Of a DNA stretch of 14,633 nucleotides, positions 1-7,733 are shown in pieces (the stretch's first letter is position 1; the number at the start of each line of letters is the position of its first letter). This DNA is from an uncultured Clostridia bacterium. Its GTDB lineage: Bacteria > Bacillota > Clostridia > Lachnospirales > Anaerotignaceae. The stretch spans positions 1 through 14,633 of the forward strand of contig CATZIM010000018.1 of assembly GCA_958420075.1 (NCBI GenBank), in the 5' to 3' direction. The notes beneath the pieces are model-generated. The model had not been told where the DNA came from. It was given only the letters and a program-made list of their open reading frames with translations, and did not search any database. Both the position numbers and the translations under genes were made by a program.

Positions 1-569
1 CTTACGGGGATATTTCCGGGATTTTCAATATGCCTTCCCTGAAATCCCTGGATACAAAAGAACTGGTTGTATTCCTGGGCACATGCTCCAAGATCCTGGC
101 TCCTGGTCTGCGTATCGGCTGGATCTGCGCATCCAAAGAAAACCTGGTTAAATACAACTTCATCAAACAGGGTGCTGACCTGCAGTCCTCCACAATCGAC
201 CAGCTGATCGCTGACAGATTCCTGGATATGTACGATCTGGACGAACACGTTGAAAAGATCAAAGACGTATATCGTAAGAGACGTGACGTAATGCTGAAAA
301 CAATGGAAGAAACATTCCCTAAGGAAGTTAAATTCACACATCCCGAAGGCGGTCTGTTCACATGGTGCGTACTGCCCGAATACATGGATGCAAAAGTACT
401 GGCTAAACAGTGCCTTGAAAAGAAAGTTGCTTACGTTCCCGGCGGCAGCTTCTTCCCTAACGGCGGTAAAGAAAACCACTTCCGTCTGAACTACTCCTGC
501 ATGCCTGAAGACAAGATCAAAGAAGGTATCACAAGAATCGCAGAAGTTCTGAAAGCTAACCTGAAATAA
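1..569 (+). CDS. PLP-dependent aminotransferase, MocR/LysN-like, 3' part only
   Basis: The reading frame is already open at base 3, so the N-terminal half lies outside the window; 188 residues are visible. The segment GTCSKILAPGLRIGW (lysine codon at 90-92) is the Schiff-base lysine motif of fold-type I aminotransferases. FRLNYS (Arg codon at 483-485) carries the arginine that binds the substrate carboxylate. Both resemble the 2-aminoadipate/aromatic aminotransferase group (LysN, KAT II and the catalytic domain of MocR regulators). The Met at base 30 is not a real start, because YGDISGIFN just before it continues the family alignment. Whether an N-terminal GntR-type DNA-binding domain exists cannot be seen. 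The substrate is unknown; members transfer amino groups from many amino acids to 2-oxoglutarate in the cytoplasm. A strong terminator follows, so this is the last gene of its transcript. Confidence 0.9.
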   Translation, partial: YGDISGIFNMPSLKSLDTKELVVFLGTCSKILAPGLRIGWICASKENLVKYNFIKQGADLQSSTIDQLIADRFLDMYDLDEHVEKIKDVYRKRRDVMLKTMEETFPKEVKFTHPEGGLFTWCVLPEYMDAKVLAKQCLEKKVAYVPGGSFFPNGGKENHFRLNYSCMPEDKIKEGITRIAEVLKANLK

Positions 570-614
570 GTCTTTTCGGATCGAAGATTCATTCTAAACA
601 AACAAGACAAAAGA

Positions 615-647
615 GCGGATATCGCGAAAGCGGTATCCGCTTTTTTT
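615..647 (+). terminator. Intrinsic terminator of the aminotransferase gene
   Basis: An 11-bp stem (615-625 with 630-640, one T-G wobble) is closed by a GAAA tetraloop and followed by seven T residues. It lies 45 bases after the stop codon. This separates the aminotransferase from the nitrilase transcript. Confidence 0.95.
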
Positions 648-679
648 GTTTTTGGATAAAGAAATGAGGGACATCTTCA

Positions 680-716
680 TAAGAAAACAAAGAAAGGAAA
701 AACCAATGTTTTCTTA
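680..716. repeat. 10-bp perfect inverted repeat upstream of the nitrilase promoter
   Basis: TAAGAAAACA (680-689) and TGTTTTCTTA (707-716) are perfect reverse complements separated by 17 bases. The element ends about 36 bases before the -35 region of the next gene. It has no T-tract, so it does not look like a terminator. It could be an operator, or chance symmetry in an A/T-biased spacer. Confidence 0.45.
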
Positions 717-752
717 AAAGGAAGTTTCTTTTTTAATCCTACTTTTTTTGTA

Positions 753-779
753 TTGTTTTTTTCAAAAATGTGCTATAAT
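753..779 (+). promoter_or_regulatory. Extended -10 promoter for the nitrilase-msrAB unit
   Basis: The -10 is a perfect TATAAT (774-779) preceded by TGC, which makes an extended -10. The -35 TTGTTT (753-758) is at a short 15-base spacing; TTGTAT (748-753) at 20 bases is the alternative. The extended -10 probably compensates. The ribosome binding site AAAGGAG (825-831) lies 9 bases before the start codon. Confidence 0.75.
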
Positions 780-840
780 AACGGACAAATATCTTTGTGC
801 CAAAAACCCTTTGGCGCTGATCTGAAAGGAGTGTATTTCC

Positions 841-1662
841 ATGAAAGTGGCTTTGATACAAATGCAGGTAGCATCTTCCCCTGGGGAAAATTTACAGACA
901 GCCCGCACCCATCTGAAAGACGCGGCGGCTGGCGGCGCGGACATTGCCGTACTGCCGGAAATGTTCTGTTGTCCTTACGAAACCCCCAATTTCCCTCGCT
1001 TTGCCCAGAAGGAAGGCGGCGAAATCTGGCAGGCATTATCGGATATGGCAAAGGAAAACAGCTTGTATCTGGTGGCTGGCTCCGTGCCCGAGGACGATGA
1101 CGGCAAGACTTACAACACATCTTATGTGTTCGATCCAGAAGGCAAGTGCATCGCCAAACACCGGAAAGTCCATCTTTTTGACATCGACGTCAAAGGCGGC
1201 CAGCGGTTCATGGAATCGGAAACACTCACCGCCGGTGACAGCCTCACCACATTCGATACCCCCTGGGGAAAAATGGGGCTGTGCATCTGCTACGACATTC
1301 GTTTTCCCGAATGGATGCGGCTTATGGCGCTGGAAGGAGCAAAAGCTGTTTTCATCCCTGCCGCTTTCAATATGACCACCGGCCCTGCCCACTGGGAGCT
1401 GTCTTTCCGGGCACGGGCGCTGGATAACCAGATTTATCTCTTTGGCTGCGCTCCCGCAAGGGACATGGAGGCATCCTATCATTCCTGGGGACACTCCATC
1501 GCCACAAACCCTTGGGGCGAAGTCATGGCACAATTAGACGAAACAGAAGGCATCCTTTTTGCCCATGCGGATTTTGAACGGGAAGATGCCATTCGCGACC
1601 AATTGCCCCTGCTCCGCCACCGCCGTGTGGACTTGTACGAGCTGCGGGAAATCAAGAAATGA
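841..1662 (+). CDS. Carbon-nitrogen hydrolase, Nit2/omega-amidase-like
   Basis: This 273-residue cytoplasmic protein belongs to the nitrilase superfamily and has its Glu-Lys-Cys triad: Glu40 in LPEMF, Lys109 in RKVHLFDID, and Cys150 in [10 protein letters not shown]. The segment HLFDID plus the following GG...F.ES.TL..GD pattern (about 111-133) resembles Nit2/omega-amidase. That branch hydrolyses 2-oxoglutaramate and 2-oxosuccinamate (the omega-amides left after transamination of glutamine or asparagine) to 2-oxoacids and ammonia. Some relatives act instead on deaminated glutathione, so the substrate is inferred. The length is typical for the family. The start is fixed by AAAGGAG at 825-831. 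The stop codon overlaps the Shine-Dalgarno sequence of the downstream msrAB, so the two are co-transcribed and probably translationally coupled. Confidence 0.88.
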   Translation: MKVALIQMQVASSPGENLQTARTHLKDAAAGGADIAVLPEMFCCPYETPNFPRFAQKEGGEIWQALSDMAKENSLYLVAGSVPEDDDGKTYNTSYVFDPEGKCIAKHRKVHLFDIDVKGGQRFMESETLTAGDSLTTFDTPWGKMGLCICYDIRFPEWMRLMALEGAKAVFIPAAFNMTTGPAHWELSFRARALDNQIYLFGCAPARDMEASYHSWGHSIATNPWGEVMAQLDETEGILFAHADFEREDAIRDQLPLLRHRRVDLYELREIKK

Positions 1663-1670
1663 GGTGTAAT

Positions 1671-2660
1671 ATGAAGAAAGAAACCATTTACCTGGCAGGC
1701 GGCTGCTTCTGGGGAACAGAAAAATATATGGAAATGGTGCCCGGCGTGCTCTCCACCCGTGTGGGTTACGCTTTGGGAAAAAAAGAAGGCGTGGAACAGA
1801 AAGTTTGGGATACCGTCACTTACGAGGAAGTCTGCAACCACAGCGGTCACGCCGAAACGGTGGAAGTTGTTTTTGACGCAGACGAAACCACACTGACCAA
1901 CATTTTGCAGGACTTTTTCTATACCATTGACCCCACTTCTCTGGGCAGACAGGGGGCAGACTTCGGCATCCAGTACCGCACAGGCATTTACAGCCTGACA
2001 GAAGACCAGCAGAAAGTGGCGGCGGAAGCTTTGGCGGAACTTCAGACCAAGTACGACCGCCCTGTGGTGGTGGAAAACCTGCCTTTGCTGCAATTTATTC
2101 CCGCGGAGGAATACCACCAGAAATATCTCACCAAAAACCCCGGCGGTTACTGCCATATCAATTTTGCCAAAATCGAAAAAGAAAAAGCCCGCTGCATCAA
2201 TCCCGATGACTACAAAGTCATGACAAAGGAAGAAATGCGGGAAAACCTGACAGAAATGCAGTACAACGTGACCCAGGAAAACGGCACAGAGCCCCCTTTC
2301 CAGAACGAATTCTGGGATAAAGAAACACCGGGGCTGTATGTGGACATCACTTCCGGGGAGCCCATGTTCTCCTCCAAGGATAAATTCATTTCCGCCTGCG
2401 GCTGGCCTGCTTTCGCCAAGCCCATTGACCCCAATGCCATCAATGAATACGACGACCTTTCTCTGAATCGTATTCGTACAGAAGTCCGCAGCCGGGTAGG
2501 CAATGCCCATCTGGGACATGTCTTCGACGACGGCCCCCAGGAACTGGGCGGCATGCGCTACTGCATCAACAGTGCAGCCCTGCGCTTCATCCCCAAAGAG
2601 GACATGGAAAAGGAAGGCTACGGCGCTTTCCTGCCTTATGTGGAGGAAGAAAAACAGTAA
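1671..2660 (+). CDS. msrAB: Bifunctional methionine sulfoxide reductase MsrA/MsrB
   Basis: The 329-residue fusion repairs both epimers of methionine sulfoxide. The N-terminal MsrA domain (about 1-160) has GGCFWG with catalytic Cys12, and [13 protein letters not shown] plus [10 protein letters not shown] further on. The C-terminal MsrB domain (about 195-310) has CGWPAF (Cys243, probable recycling cysteine), [16 protein letters not shown], and RYCINSA with catalytic Cys298. The two CxxC zinc-binding pairs of many MsrB proteins are absent: the first site reads ITSGEPMF. The A-then-B order and zinc-less MsrB resemble Neisseria and streptococcal fusions. I chose ATG 1671 because GAGGTG (1661-1666) precedes it; an in-frame ATG at 1659 overlaps the upstream stop and lacks a binding site. 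No signal peptide is present, so it is cytosolic. No strong terminator follows before the next promoter. Confidence 0.95.
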   Translation: MKKETIYLAGGCFWGTEKYMEMVPGVLSTRVGYALGKKEGVEQKVWDTVTYEEVCNHSGHAETVEVVFDADETTLTNILQDFFYTIDPTSLGRQGADFGIQYRTGIYSLTEDQQKVAAEALAELQTKYDRPVVVENLPLLQFIPAEEYHQKYLTKNPGGYCHINFAKIEKEKARCINPDDYKVMTKEEMRENLTEMQYNVTQENGTEPPFQNEFWDKETPGLYVDITSGEPMFSSKDKFISACGWPAFAKPIDPNAINEYDDLSLNRIRTEVRSRVGNAHLGHVFDDGPQELGGMRYCINSAALRFIPKEDMEKEGYGAFLPYVEEEKQ

Positions 2661-2705
2661 AATCCCTCTTTTTCCCTTTTTTCCGGCGAAAAGACGGAAA
2701 CAAGG

Positions 2706-2734
2706 TTGTGTTTTTCCCAAAAACAGGCTACAAT
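2706..2734 (+). promoter_or_regulatory. asnS promoter
   Basis: TTGTGT (2706-2711) and TACAAT (2729-2734) are separated by 17 bases. Transcription would start near 2741, leaving a leader of only about 40 bases. That leaves no room for a T-box riboswitch, which many Bacillota use for aminoacyl-tRNA synthetase genes. Confidence 0.7.
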
Positions 2735-2780
2735 AAAGGACAGGTGAAATAACGCAATTTTGCATAAAGGAGAGATTCTA

Positions 2781-4175
2781 GTGGATTTGAACACCGTAAA
2801 ATCAATTTACCGCAACACAGCGGACTATGCCAATAAAGAAGTGACACTGGGCGGCTGGATCCGTACCATGCGTGTATCCAAAAATTTCGGCTTCATCGAA
2901 CTGAACGACGGTTCTTTCTTCAAGAACATCCAGATCGTATTTGAAGCAGATACGCTGTCCAACTATGCCGAAATCACAAAACTGGGTGTTGGCGCTGCCA
3001 TCATCGTCAAAGGCCTGCTGGTGGAAACACCCGAAGCAAAACAGCCCTTTGAAGTAAAGGCACAGGAAATTGCCATCGAAGGCACTTCCACTCCCGACTA
3101 CCCTCTGCAGAAAAAACGTCACAGCGTAGAATTCCTGCGCCAGATCGCTTATCTGCGTCCCAGAACAAACATGTTCTCCGCAACATTCCGTGTGAGAAGC
3201 TTGATTGCATATGCAATCCATCAGTTCTTCCAGGGCAAAGGCTTTGTATACGCACATACTCCCATCATCACCGGCAGCGACTGCGAAGGCGCTGGGGAAA
3301 TGTTCCGTGTTACCACACTGGATCTGAACAACCTGCCTAAGAAAGAAGACGGCACTGTAGACTTCTCCAAAGACTTCTTCGGCAAAGAAACAAACCTGAC
3401 TGTAAGCGGTCAGCTTTCCGCTGAAACATTCGCAATGGCATTCCGCAATGTTTACACATTCGGCCCCACATTCCGTGCAGAAAACTCCAACACAGCTCGT
3501 CATGCTGCGGAATTCTGGATGATTGAACCCGAAATGGCTTTCGCTGATCTGGAAGACAACATGGAAGTGGCAGAAGAAATGCTGAAATATATCATCCAGT
3601 ATGTACTGGACAACGCACCCGAAGAAATGGAATTCTTCAACAGCTTCGTAGACAAAGGCCTGCTGGACAGACTGCATAACATCCTGAACAACGACTTTGG
3701 CCGTGTGACATACACAGAAGCCGTTGATCTGCTGATCAAATCCGGCAAGAAATTCGAATACCCCGTTTCCTGGGGCATCGACCTGCAGACAGAACACGAA
3801 CGCTATCTGACAGAAGAAATCTTCAAAAAACCCGTATTCGTTACAGACTATCCGAAGGACATCAAAGCATTCTACATGCGCATGAACGATGACAACAAGA
3901 CCGTTGCCGCTATGGACCTGCTGGTTCCCGGCGTTGGCGAAATCATCGGCGGCAGCCAGAGAGAAGAACGTCTGGAACTCTTAGAAAAACGTATGGATGA
4001 ACTGGGTCTGAAGAAAGAAGACTACTGGTGGTATCTGGATCTGCGCAAATACGGCGGCACCAGACACTCCGGCTATGGCCTGGGCTTCGAACGTGCGGTA
4101 ATGTACCTGACAGGTATGAGCAACATCCGTGACGTACTGCCTTACCCCAGAACTGTGAAAAACGCAGAATTCTAA
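2781..4175 (+). CDS. asnS: Asparaginyl-tRNA synthetase
   Basis: The protein charges tRNA(Asn) with asparagine using ATP. It is 464 residues, matching the usual 460-470. The N-terminal OB fold for anticodon binding (about 10-110) includes [11 protein letters not shown] and GFIELNDGS. The class II catalytic core carries motif 2, [20 protein letters not shown], with Arg232, and motif 3, [13 protein letters not shown], with Arg438. The FRAENSNT...EFWMIEPE pattern is characteristic of AsnRS rather than AspRS. I chose the GTG at 2781 because AAAGGAG (2766-2772) sits 8 bases upstream. The in-frame ATG at 2760 precedes that binding site and lies only about 20 bases after the predicted transcription start. 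Its codon choice is strongly biased (CTG Leu, CGT Arg, ACA Thr), as expected of a well-expressed gene. It is monocistronic, with its own promoter and terminator. Confidence 0.97.
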   Translation: MDLNTVKSIYRNTADYANKEVTLGGWIRTMRVSKNFGFIELNDGSFFKNIQIVFEADTLSNYAEITKLGVGAAIIVKGLLVETPEAKQPFEVKAQEIAIEGTSTPDYPLQKKRHSVEFLRQIAYLRPRTNMFSATFRVRSLIAYAIHQFFQGKGFVYAHTPIITGSDCEGAGEMFRVTTLDLNNLPKKEDGTVDFSKDFFGKETNLTVSGQLSAETFAMAFRNVYTFGPTFRAENSNTARHAAEFWMIEPEMAFADLEDNMEVAEEMLKYIIQYVLDNAPEEMEFFNSFVDKGLLDRLHNILNNDFGRVTYTEAVDLLIKSGKKFEYPVSWGIDLQTEHERYLTEEIFKKPVFVTDYPKDIKAFYMRMNDDNKTVAAMDLLVPGVGEIIGGSQREERLELLEKRMDELGLKKEDYWWYLDLRKYGGTRHSGYGLGFERAVMYLTGMSNIRDVLPYPRTVKNAEF

Positions 4176-4196
4176 TTCTTATAAAGAAAAAACAAC

Positions 4197-4242
4197 AAAC
4201 AGCTGGAATCCTTACCATAAAGGGTTCCAGCTGTTTTCTTTT
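4197..4242 (+). terminator. Intrinsic terminator of asnS
   Basis: AAACAGCTGGAATCCTT (4197-4213) pairs with AAGGGTTCCAGCTGTTT (4220-4236), a 17-bp stem with one T-G wobble and a six-base loop. The run TTTTCTTTT follows, partly inside the stem. Confidence 0.95.
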
Positions 4243-4403
4243 ATCAGGGCTGTTTTCTTTCAGAACAACTGTGCCAGCTGTTTCCCATGCCAGCATACAT
4301 ACCTGCTTTTTCTCAAATATCCCCCTCTATCTCCCATTTTCCAGCATAAATCCCCATTTCACGCACTCATATACACCGTATATAAATGTATATATACTAT
4401 TTT

Positions 4404-4447
4404 CATGCATAATTCAGCAATTTTATATGATGCATATAGATGCACCC
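4404..4447 (+). promoter_or_regulatory. Two distal ARG-box-like sites
   Basis: Site A (4404-4422, CATGCATAATTCAGCAATT) matches about 14 of 19 positions of the Bacillus ArgR/AhrC consensus CATGAATAAAAATKCAAKT, by eye. Site B (4429-4447) contains TGCAT-ATAG-ATGCA (4431-4444), a perfect 5-bp palindrome with a 4-base spacer, the same geometry as the ArgR half-site pair TGAAT-WWWW-ATTCA. Their centres are 25 bp apart. They lie about 140 to 170 bp upstream of the main argC promoter, as auxiliary operators might. Confidence 0.5.
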
Positions 4448-4569
4448 CCATCCTTTCTTGCATTTTTCACAAAACAAATTCTTTTCAAACCTACTGTATC
4501 CCCTGTACTTATTGGGATATTACCCAAAATTTGCCACCTATTTTCGTTCTGTACCACCAATTCCCCGAA

Positions 4570-4620
4570 CTTGTATAAATATGCGTATTTTTATTGACTT
4601 TCCCGTATAAACATTTATAA
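4570..4620 (+). promoter_or_regulatory. Promoter-proximal ARG-box-like sites of argC
   Basis: CTTGTATAAATATGCGTAT (4570-4588) matches about 13 of 19 positions of the ARG-box consensus and ends 5 bases before the -35. A weaker copy (4602-4620, about 11 of 19) fills the space between -35 and -10. Their centres are 32 bp apart, close to three helical turns. Binding of the arginine-loaded repressor here would block the promoter. No repressor gene lies in the window. Confidence 0.5.
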
Positions 4621-4621
4621 T
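4594..4621 (+). promoter_or_regulatory. Main promoter of the argCJBDF operon
   Basis: TTGACT (4594-4599) and TATAAT (4616-4621) are separated by 16 bases. The leader to the argC start is about 37 bases and shows no attenuator-like structure, which points to operator-based control. Confidence 0.8.
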
Positions 4622-4664
4622 AATACCATAACATTCAGCAAATCAAAGGAAATGAGGTATGTTT

Positions 4665-5594
4665 ATGCCATACAAAGTATACATCGACGGGCAGGCAGGC
4701 ACCACAGGCTTACAGCTCCAGGAAAAGCTGTCTCACCACGACGGCGTGGAACTGCTGCTCATCGCGGAAGAAAAAAGAAAAGACGAAGCCGAACGGAAAC
4801 GGCTTATGAATCTGGCGGATGTGGTTTTCCTTTGCCTGCCTGACGCGGCGGCAAAAGAAGCCGTAAAGCTGGTGGAAAATCCTAACACCTGCATCATTGA
4901 TGCCAGCACCGCTCACAGAACGGCGGAAGGCTGGACTTACGGCTTCCCGGAACTTTCTCCGGCACACAGAGAAGCCATCATCCACTCCAAACGCATTGCC
5001 AACCCCGGCTGTCACGCCACAGGGTTCATTGCGGCGGCATATCCACTGGTGCATCTGGGTATCGTTGCTCCCGATTATCCCTTCACCGCTCACAGCCTGA
5101 CGGGCTACAGCGGCGGCGGCAAATCCATGATTGCCGAATACGAAGCAGAGGAACGTTCCTACCAGTTCGACAGCCCCAGACAGTATGGTCTTTCTCAGAT
5201 GCATAAACATCTGCCGGAAATGCAGCACGTCACCGGCATCACACAGCCCCCTGTGTTCATGCCCATTGTCTGCGACTTCTACAGCGGCATGGCAACCTGC
5301 ATTCCCCTGCACGCAAACCTGTTCCAGAAGAAAGTTACCAAGGCGGAACTGGTGGCAATGCTGCAGGACTACTACAAGGGACATCCCCTCATTTCCGTGG
5401 AAGATACGGACGTTGGATTCTTAGCAGCCAACGAAATCAGAAACACCAACAAACTGAAACTTTACATTGAGGGCAATGACGACAGAATGACCCTCATCAG
5501 CGTATTTGACAACTTAGGCAAAGGCGCTTCCGGCGCAGCAGTACAGAACATGAATCTGGTACTGGGGCTGCCGGAAACCACCGGTTTGATTTGA
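4665..5594 (+). CDS. argC: N-acetyl-gamma-glutamyl-phosphate reductase (short, type 2)
   Basis: ArgC makes N-acetylglutamate 5-semialdehyde from the acyl phosphate with NADPH, the third step of arginine synthesis. The N-terminus YKVYIDGQAGTTGLQ holds the nucleotide-binding glycines. Catalytic Cys116 lies in IANPGCHATGF, and HSLTGYSGGGKSM follows. At 309 residues it is shorter than the 330-350-residue classical form and matches the type 2 group. Two starts are possible: ATG 4659 with AAAGGA 8 bases upstream, or ATG 4665 with GAGG 7 bases upstream. I prefer 4665 because homologues usually start very close to the KV.IDG strand, but the difference is only two residues. It is the first gene of the operon, 32 bases before argJ. 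Confidence 0.95.
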   Translation: MPYKVYIDGQAGTTGLQLQEKLSHHDGVELLLIAEEKRKDEAERKRLMNLADVVFLCLPDAAAKEAVKLVENPNTCIIDASTAHRTAEGWTYGFPELSPAHREAIIHSKRIANPGCHATGFIAAAYPLVHLGIVAPDYPFTAHSLTGYSGGGKSMIAEYEAEERSYQFDSPRQYGLSQMHKHLPEMQHVTGITQPPVFMPIVCDFYSGMATCIPLHANLFQKKVTKAELVAMLQDYYKGHPLISVEDTDVGFLAANEIRNTNKLKLYIEGNDDRMTLISVFDNLGKGASGAAVQNMNLVLGLPETTGLI

Positions 5595-5626
5595 TACAGC
5601 CTTACAAAAGAAAGGATGAAATACTT

Positions 5627-6841
5627 ATGAAGAAGATCACAGGCGGCGTCACCGCCCCCAAAGGTTTTACGGCCGCAGGCATCCATTGCGGCATCCGCAA
5701 CAACCATACAAAAAAAGATCTGGCACTGCTTTACAGCGAAGTTCCCTGCAACGCAGCAGCCGTTTATACACAGAATAAAGTTTATGGCGCACCCATCACC
5801 GTCACAAAAGCAAACATTGCCGACGGTATGGCACAGGCTATGATCTGCAACAGCGGCAACGCCAACACCTGCAACGCTGACGGCGTGGAAAAAGCAGAAA
5901 TGATGTGCGAAATGACCGCAAAAGCGCTGGGCATCTCCCCCAAAGACATCATCGTTGCTTCTACAGGTGTCATCGGTATGACACTGAACATTGAACCCAT
6001 TGCATCCGGCATCCCCAAACTGGCGCCCATCCTGTCCAAGGATGGTCATCTGGATGCTGTGCATGCCATCATGACCACAGACACCAAACCCAAGGAAGAA
6101 GCTTACGAAATCGAAATCGGCGGCAAAACCGTTTCCATCGGTGCCATGGCAAAAGGCAGCGGCATGATTCACCCCAACATGGCTACTATGCTGGGCTTTT
6201 TGACCACTGACTGTGCCATCACTACACCTATGCTGCAGAAAGCACTGAAACTGGCTGTGGACGACACATTCAACATGGTCAGCGTAGACGGCGACACTTC
6301 CACCAATGACATGGTTTCCATCATGGCAAACGGCTTGGCAGAAAACCCCGTTATCGACAGCGAAGGCGCTGACTTCGACGCTTTTCTTTCCGTTGTAAAA
6401 GAAATCTGCACTTCCATGGCGAAGAAAATCGCTGGCGACGGCGAAGGTGCCACAAAACTGGTAGAATGCAGTGTTCACCATGCACCCGACACCAAACTGG
6501 CAAAAGCCATTTCCAAATCCATCATCACTTCCAGCCTTACAAAGGCTGCTATGTTCGGCGCAGATGCCAACTGGGGACGTATCCTTTGTGCCATCGGCTA
6601 CACAGAAGGGGATTTTGCCGTAGACACCATTTCCGTTTCCATTTCCTCCTGCAAAGGGGACATTCTGGTATGTGAAAAAGGCGCAGGCGTTCCTTTCGAT
6701 GAGGACAAAGCAAAAGAAATCCTCCTGCAGGAAGAAATCCACATTGATGTAGACATGAAACAGGGGGACGGCGAAGCAACCGCTTGGGGCTGCGACCTGA
6801 CATACGACTACGTGAAAATCAACGGCGACTACCGCACATGA
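5627..6841 (+). CDS. argJ: Glutamate N-acetyltransferase / amino-acid acetyltransferase, autoprocessing
   Basis: ArgJ transfers the acetyl group from N-acetylornithine back to glutamate, which makes the pathway cyclic. Bifunctional members also use acetyl-CoA. The 404-residue precursor starts with GGVTAPKGFTAAG and contains the processing site KGSGMIHPNMAT-MLGF. Self-cleavage is expected between Ala186 and Thr187, leaving Thr187 as the nucleophile of the beta chain. CNSGNANTC near the N-terminus and GADANWGRI near the C-terminus are family motifs. ATG 5627 is preceded by AAAGGATG (5611-5618); an in-frame TTG at 5591 would overlap the argC stop and adds 12 residues unlike the family. No argA (acetylglutamate synthase) lies in the window, so whether ArgJ supplies both functions cannot be read from sequence alone. 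Confidence 0.96.
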   Translation: MKKITGGVTAPKGFTAAGIHCGIRNNHTKKDLALLYSEVPCNAAAVYTQNKVYGAPITVTKANIADGMAQAMICNSGNANTCNADGVEKAEMMCEMTAKALGISPKDIIVASTGVIGMTLNIEPIASGIPKLAPILSKDGHLDAVHAIMTTDTKPKEEAYEIEIGGKTVSIGAMAKGSGMIHPNMATMLGFLTTDCAITTPMLQKALKLAVDDTFNMVSVDGDTSTNDMVSIMANGLAENPVIDSEGADFDAFLSVVKEICTSMAKKIAGDGEGATKLVECSVHHAPDTKLAKAISKSIITSSLTKAAMFGADANWGRILCAIGYTEGDFAVDTISVSISSCKGDILVCEKGAGVPFDEDKAKEILLQEEIHIDVDMKQGDGEATAWGCDLTYDYVKINGDYRT

Positions 6842-6857
6842 TGGGAGGGCAGACAAC

Positions 6858-7712
6858 ATGAAAGACATCAATAACATGAAGGCAACAGTCCTGACGGCTG
6901 CCCTGCCTTACATTCAGAAATATTACGGCAAAACCGTTGTCATCAAATACGGCGGCAATGCCATGATTCATCCCGATTTGAAAAAAGCCGTCATGAGCGA
7001 CATCATCCTTCTTTCTCTGGTTGGGATCCATGTGGTGCTCATCCACGGCGGCGGCCCGGAAATCAGCAGCATGCTGAAAAAACTGGACATCGAATCCCGC
7101 TTCGTCAACGGTCTGCGCTACACCGACAAAGAAACTGCGGAAGTGGTACAGATGGTACTGGCTGGGAAAACAAACAAAGATTTGGTTGGCCTTATCGGTC
7201 AGCTGGGGGGCAAAGCCGTTGGCCTCTGCGGCATTGACGGCTGCATGATTCAGGCGAAAAAACTGGAAGGCGATTACGGCTATGTAGGCGACATCACCAA
7301 AATCGACACTACCCCCATTGTAAACGCCATCAACAGCGGTTACATCCCCGTCGTTGCCACCGTTGGCACCGACTGCAAAGGCAATATTTACAACATCAAC
7401 GCCGATACAGCAGCAGCTGAAATCGCCGGCGCACTCCATGCAGAAAACATCATCACTCTGACAGATATCCGCGGTCTTATGGAAGATGTCAACGACGAAG
7501 ACTCCCTCATCCCTGTGGTGCATGTGGATGAAGTGGCAGATCTGGTGGAAAAAGGCATCATCAGCGGCGGCATGATCCCCAAAGTACAGAGCTGTGAAAA
7601 CGCAGTGCGTGCAGGGGTGAAAAAAGCCGTCATGATCGACGGCAGAATCGAACATTCCATACTGGTGGAAATGTTCTCCGACGAAGGTATTGGCACCATG
7701 TTTTTACCATAA
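6858..7712 (+). CDS. argB: N-acetylglutamate kinase, arginine-sensitive type
   Basis: ArgB phosphorylates N-acetylglutamate, the second and usually controlling step. The 284-residue amino-acid-kinase fold shows VIKYGGNAM (Lys30, phosphate binding), LIHGGGPEI (His63 to Pro67, glycine loop) and GLCGIDG. The N-terminus (residues 1-24, ending ALPYIQKYYGKT) resembles the extra helix that lets arginine-inhibited NAGKs form hexamers. The C-terminus IDGRIEHSILVEMFSDEGIG resembles their arginine site. Feedback inhibition by arginine is therefore likely, from family knowledge. GGGAGGG (6843-6849) sits 8 bases upstream of the start. The gap to argJ is 16 bases. Confidence 0.96.
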   Translation: MKDINNMKATVLTAALPYIQKYYGKTVVIKYGGNAMIHPDLKKAVMSDIILLSLVGIHVVLIHGGGPEISSMLKKLDIESRFVNGLRYTDKETAEVVQMVLAGKTNKDLVGLIGQLGGKAVGLCGIDGCMIQAKKLEGDYGYVGDITKIDTTPIVNAINSGYIPVVATVGTDCKGNIYNINADTAAAEIAGALHAENIITLTDIRGLMEDVNDEDSLIPVVHVDEVADLVEKGIISGGMIPKVQSCENAVRAGVKKAVMIDGRIEHSILVEMFSDEGIGTMFLP

Positions 7713-7733
7713 ACAAAAGAAGGAGGGAAACAC

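Larger units (their letters stand above)
4243..4664 (+). promoter_or_regulatory. Long AT-rich control region upstream of argC
   Basis: About 420 bases hold no credible gene. A 108-codon frame at 4271-4597 begins with GTG, has no ribosome binding site and encodes a low-complexity F/I/P/S/H-rich product. The region holds the main argC promoter, two groups of ARG-box-like sites (4404-4447 and 4570-4620), and the inverted repeat GTATATA/TATATAC at 4378-4397. A weak upstream promoter is possible: TATACA (4370-4375), 17 bases, TATACT (4393-4398). Confidence 0.6.

Noticed and set aside
2680..2700. TTTCCG/CGGAAA hairpin after msrAB as a terminator
   Set aside because: Only 6 bp and no T-run directly after it; the T-rich stretches lie before it and inside the next promoter.
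1479..2765. Long minus-strand frame (428 codons) opposite msrAB
   Set aside because: It is a shadow of the strongly supported MsrAB sequence: no ribosome binding site, no recognisable domain, Phe/Cys/His-rich antisense composition.
4271..4597. 108-codon plus-strand frame in the argC upstream region
   Set aside because: GTG start without a Shine-Dalgarno sequence, low-complexity product, and overlap with the ARG-box-like sites and the -35 of the argC promoter.
5462..6877. Minus-strand frame of 471 codons opposite argJ
   Set aside because: Antisense of argJ, with no start signal and a composition set by the complement of biased codons.
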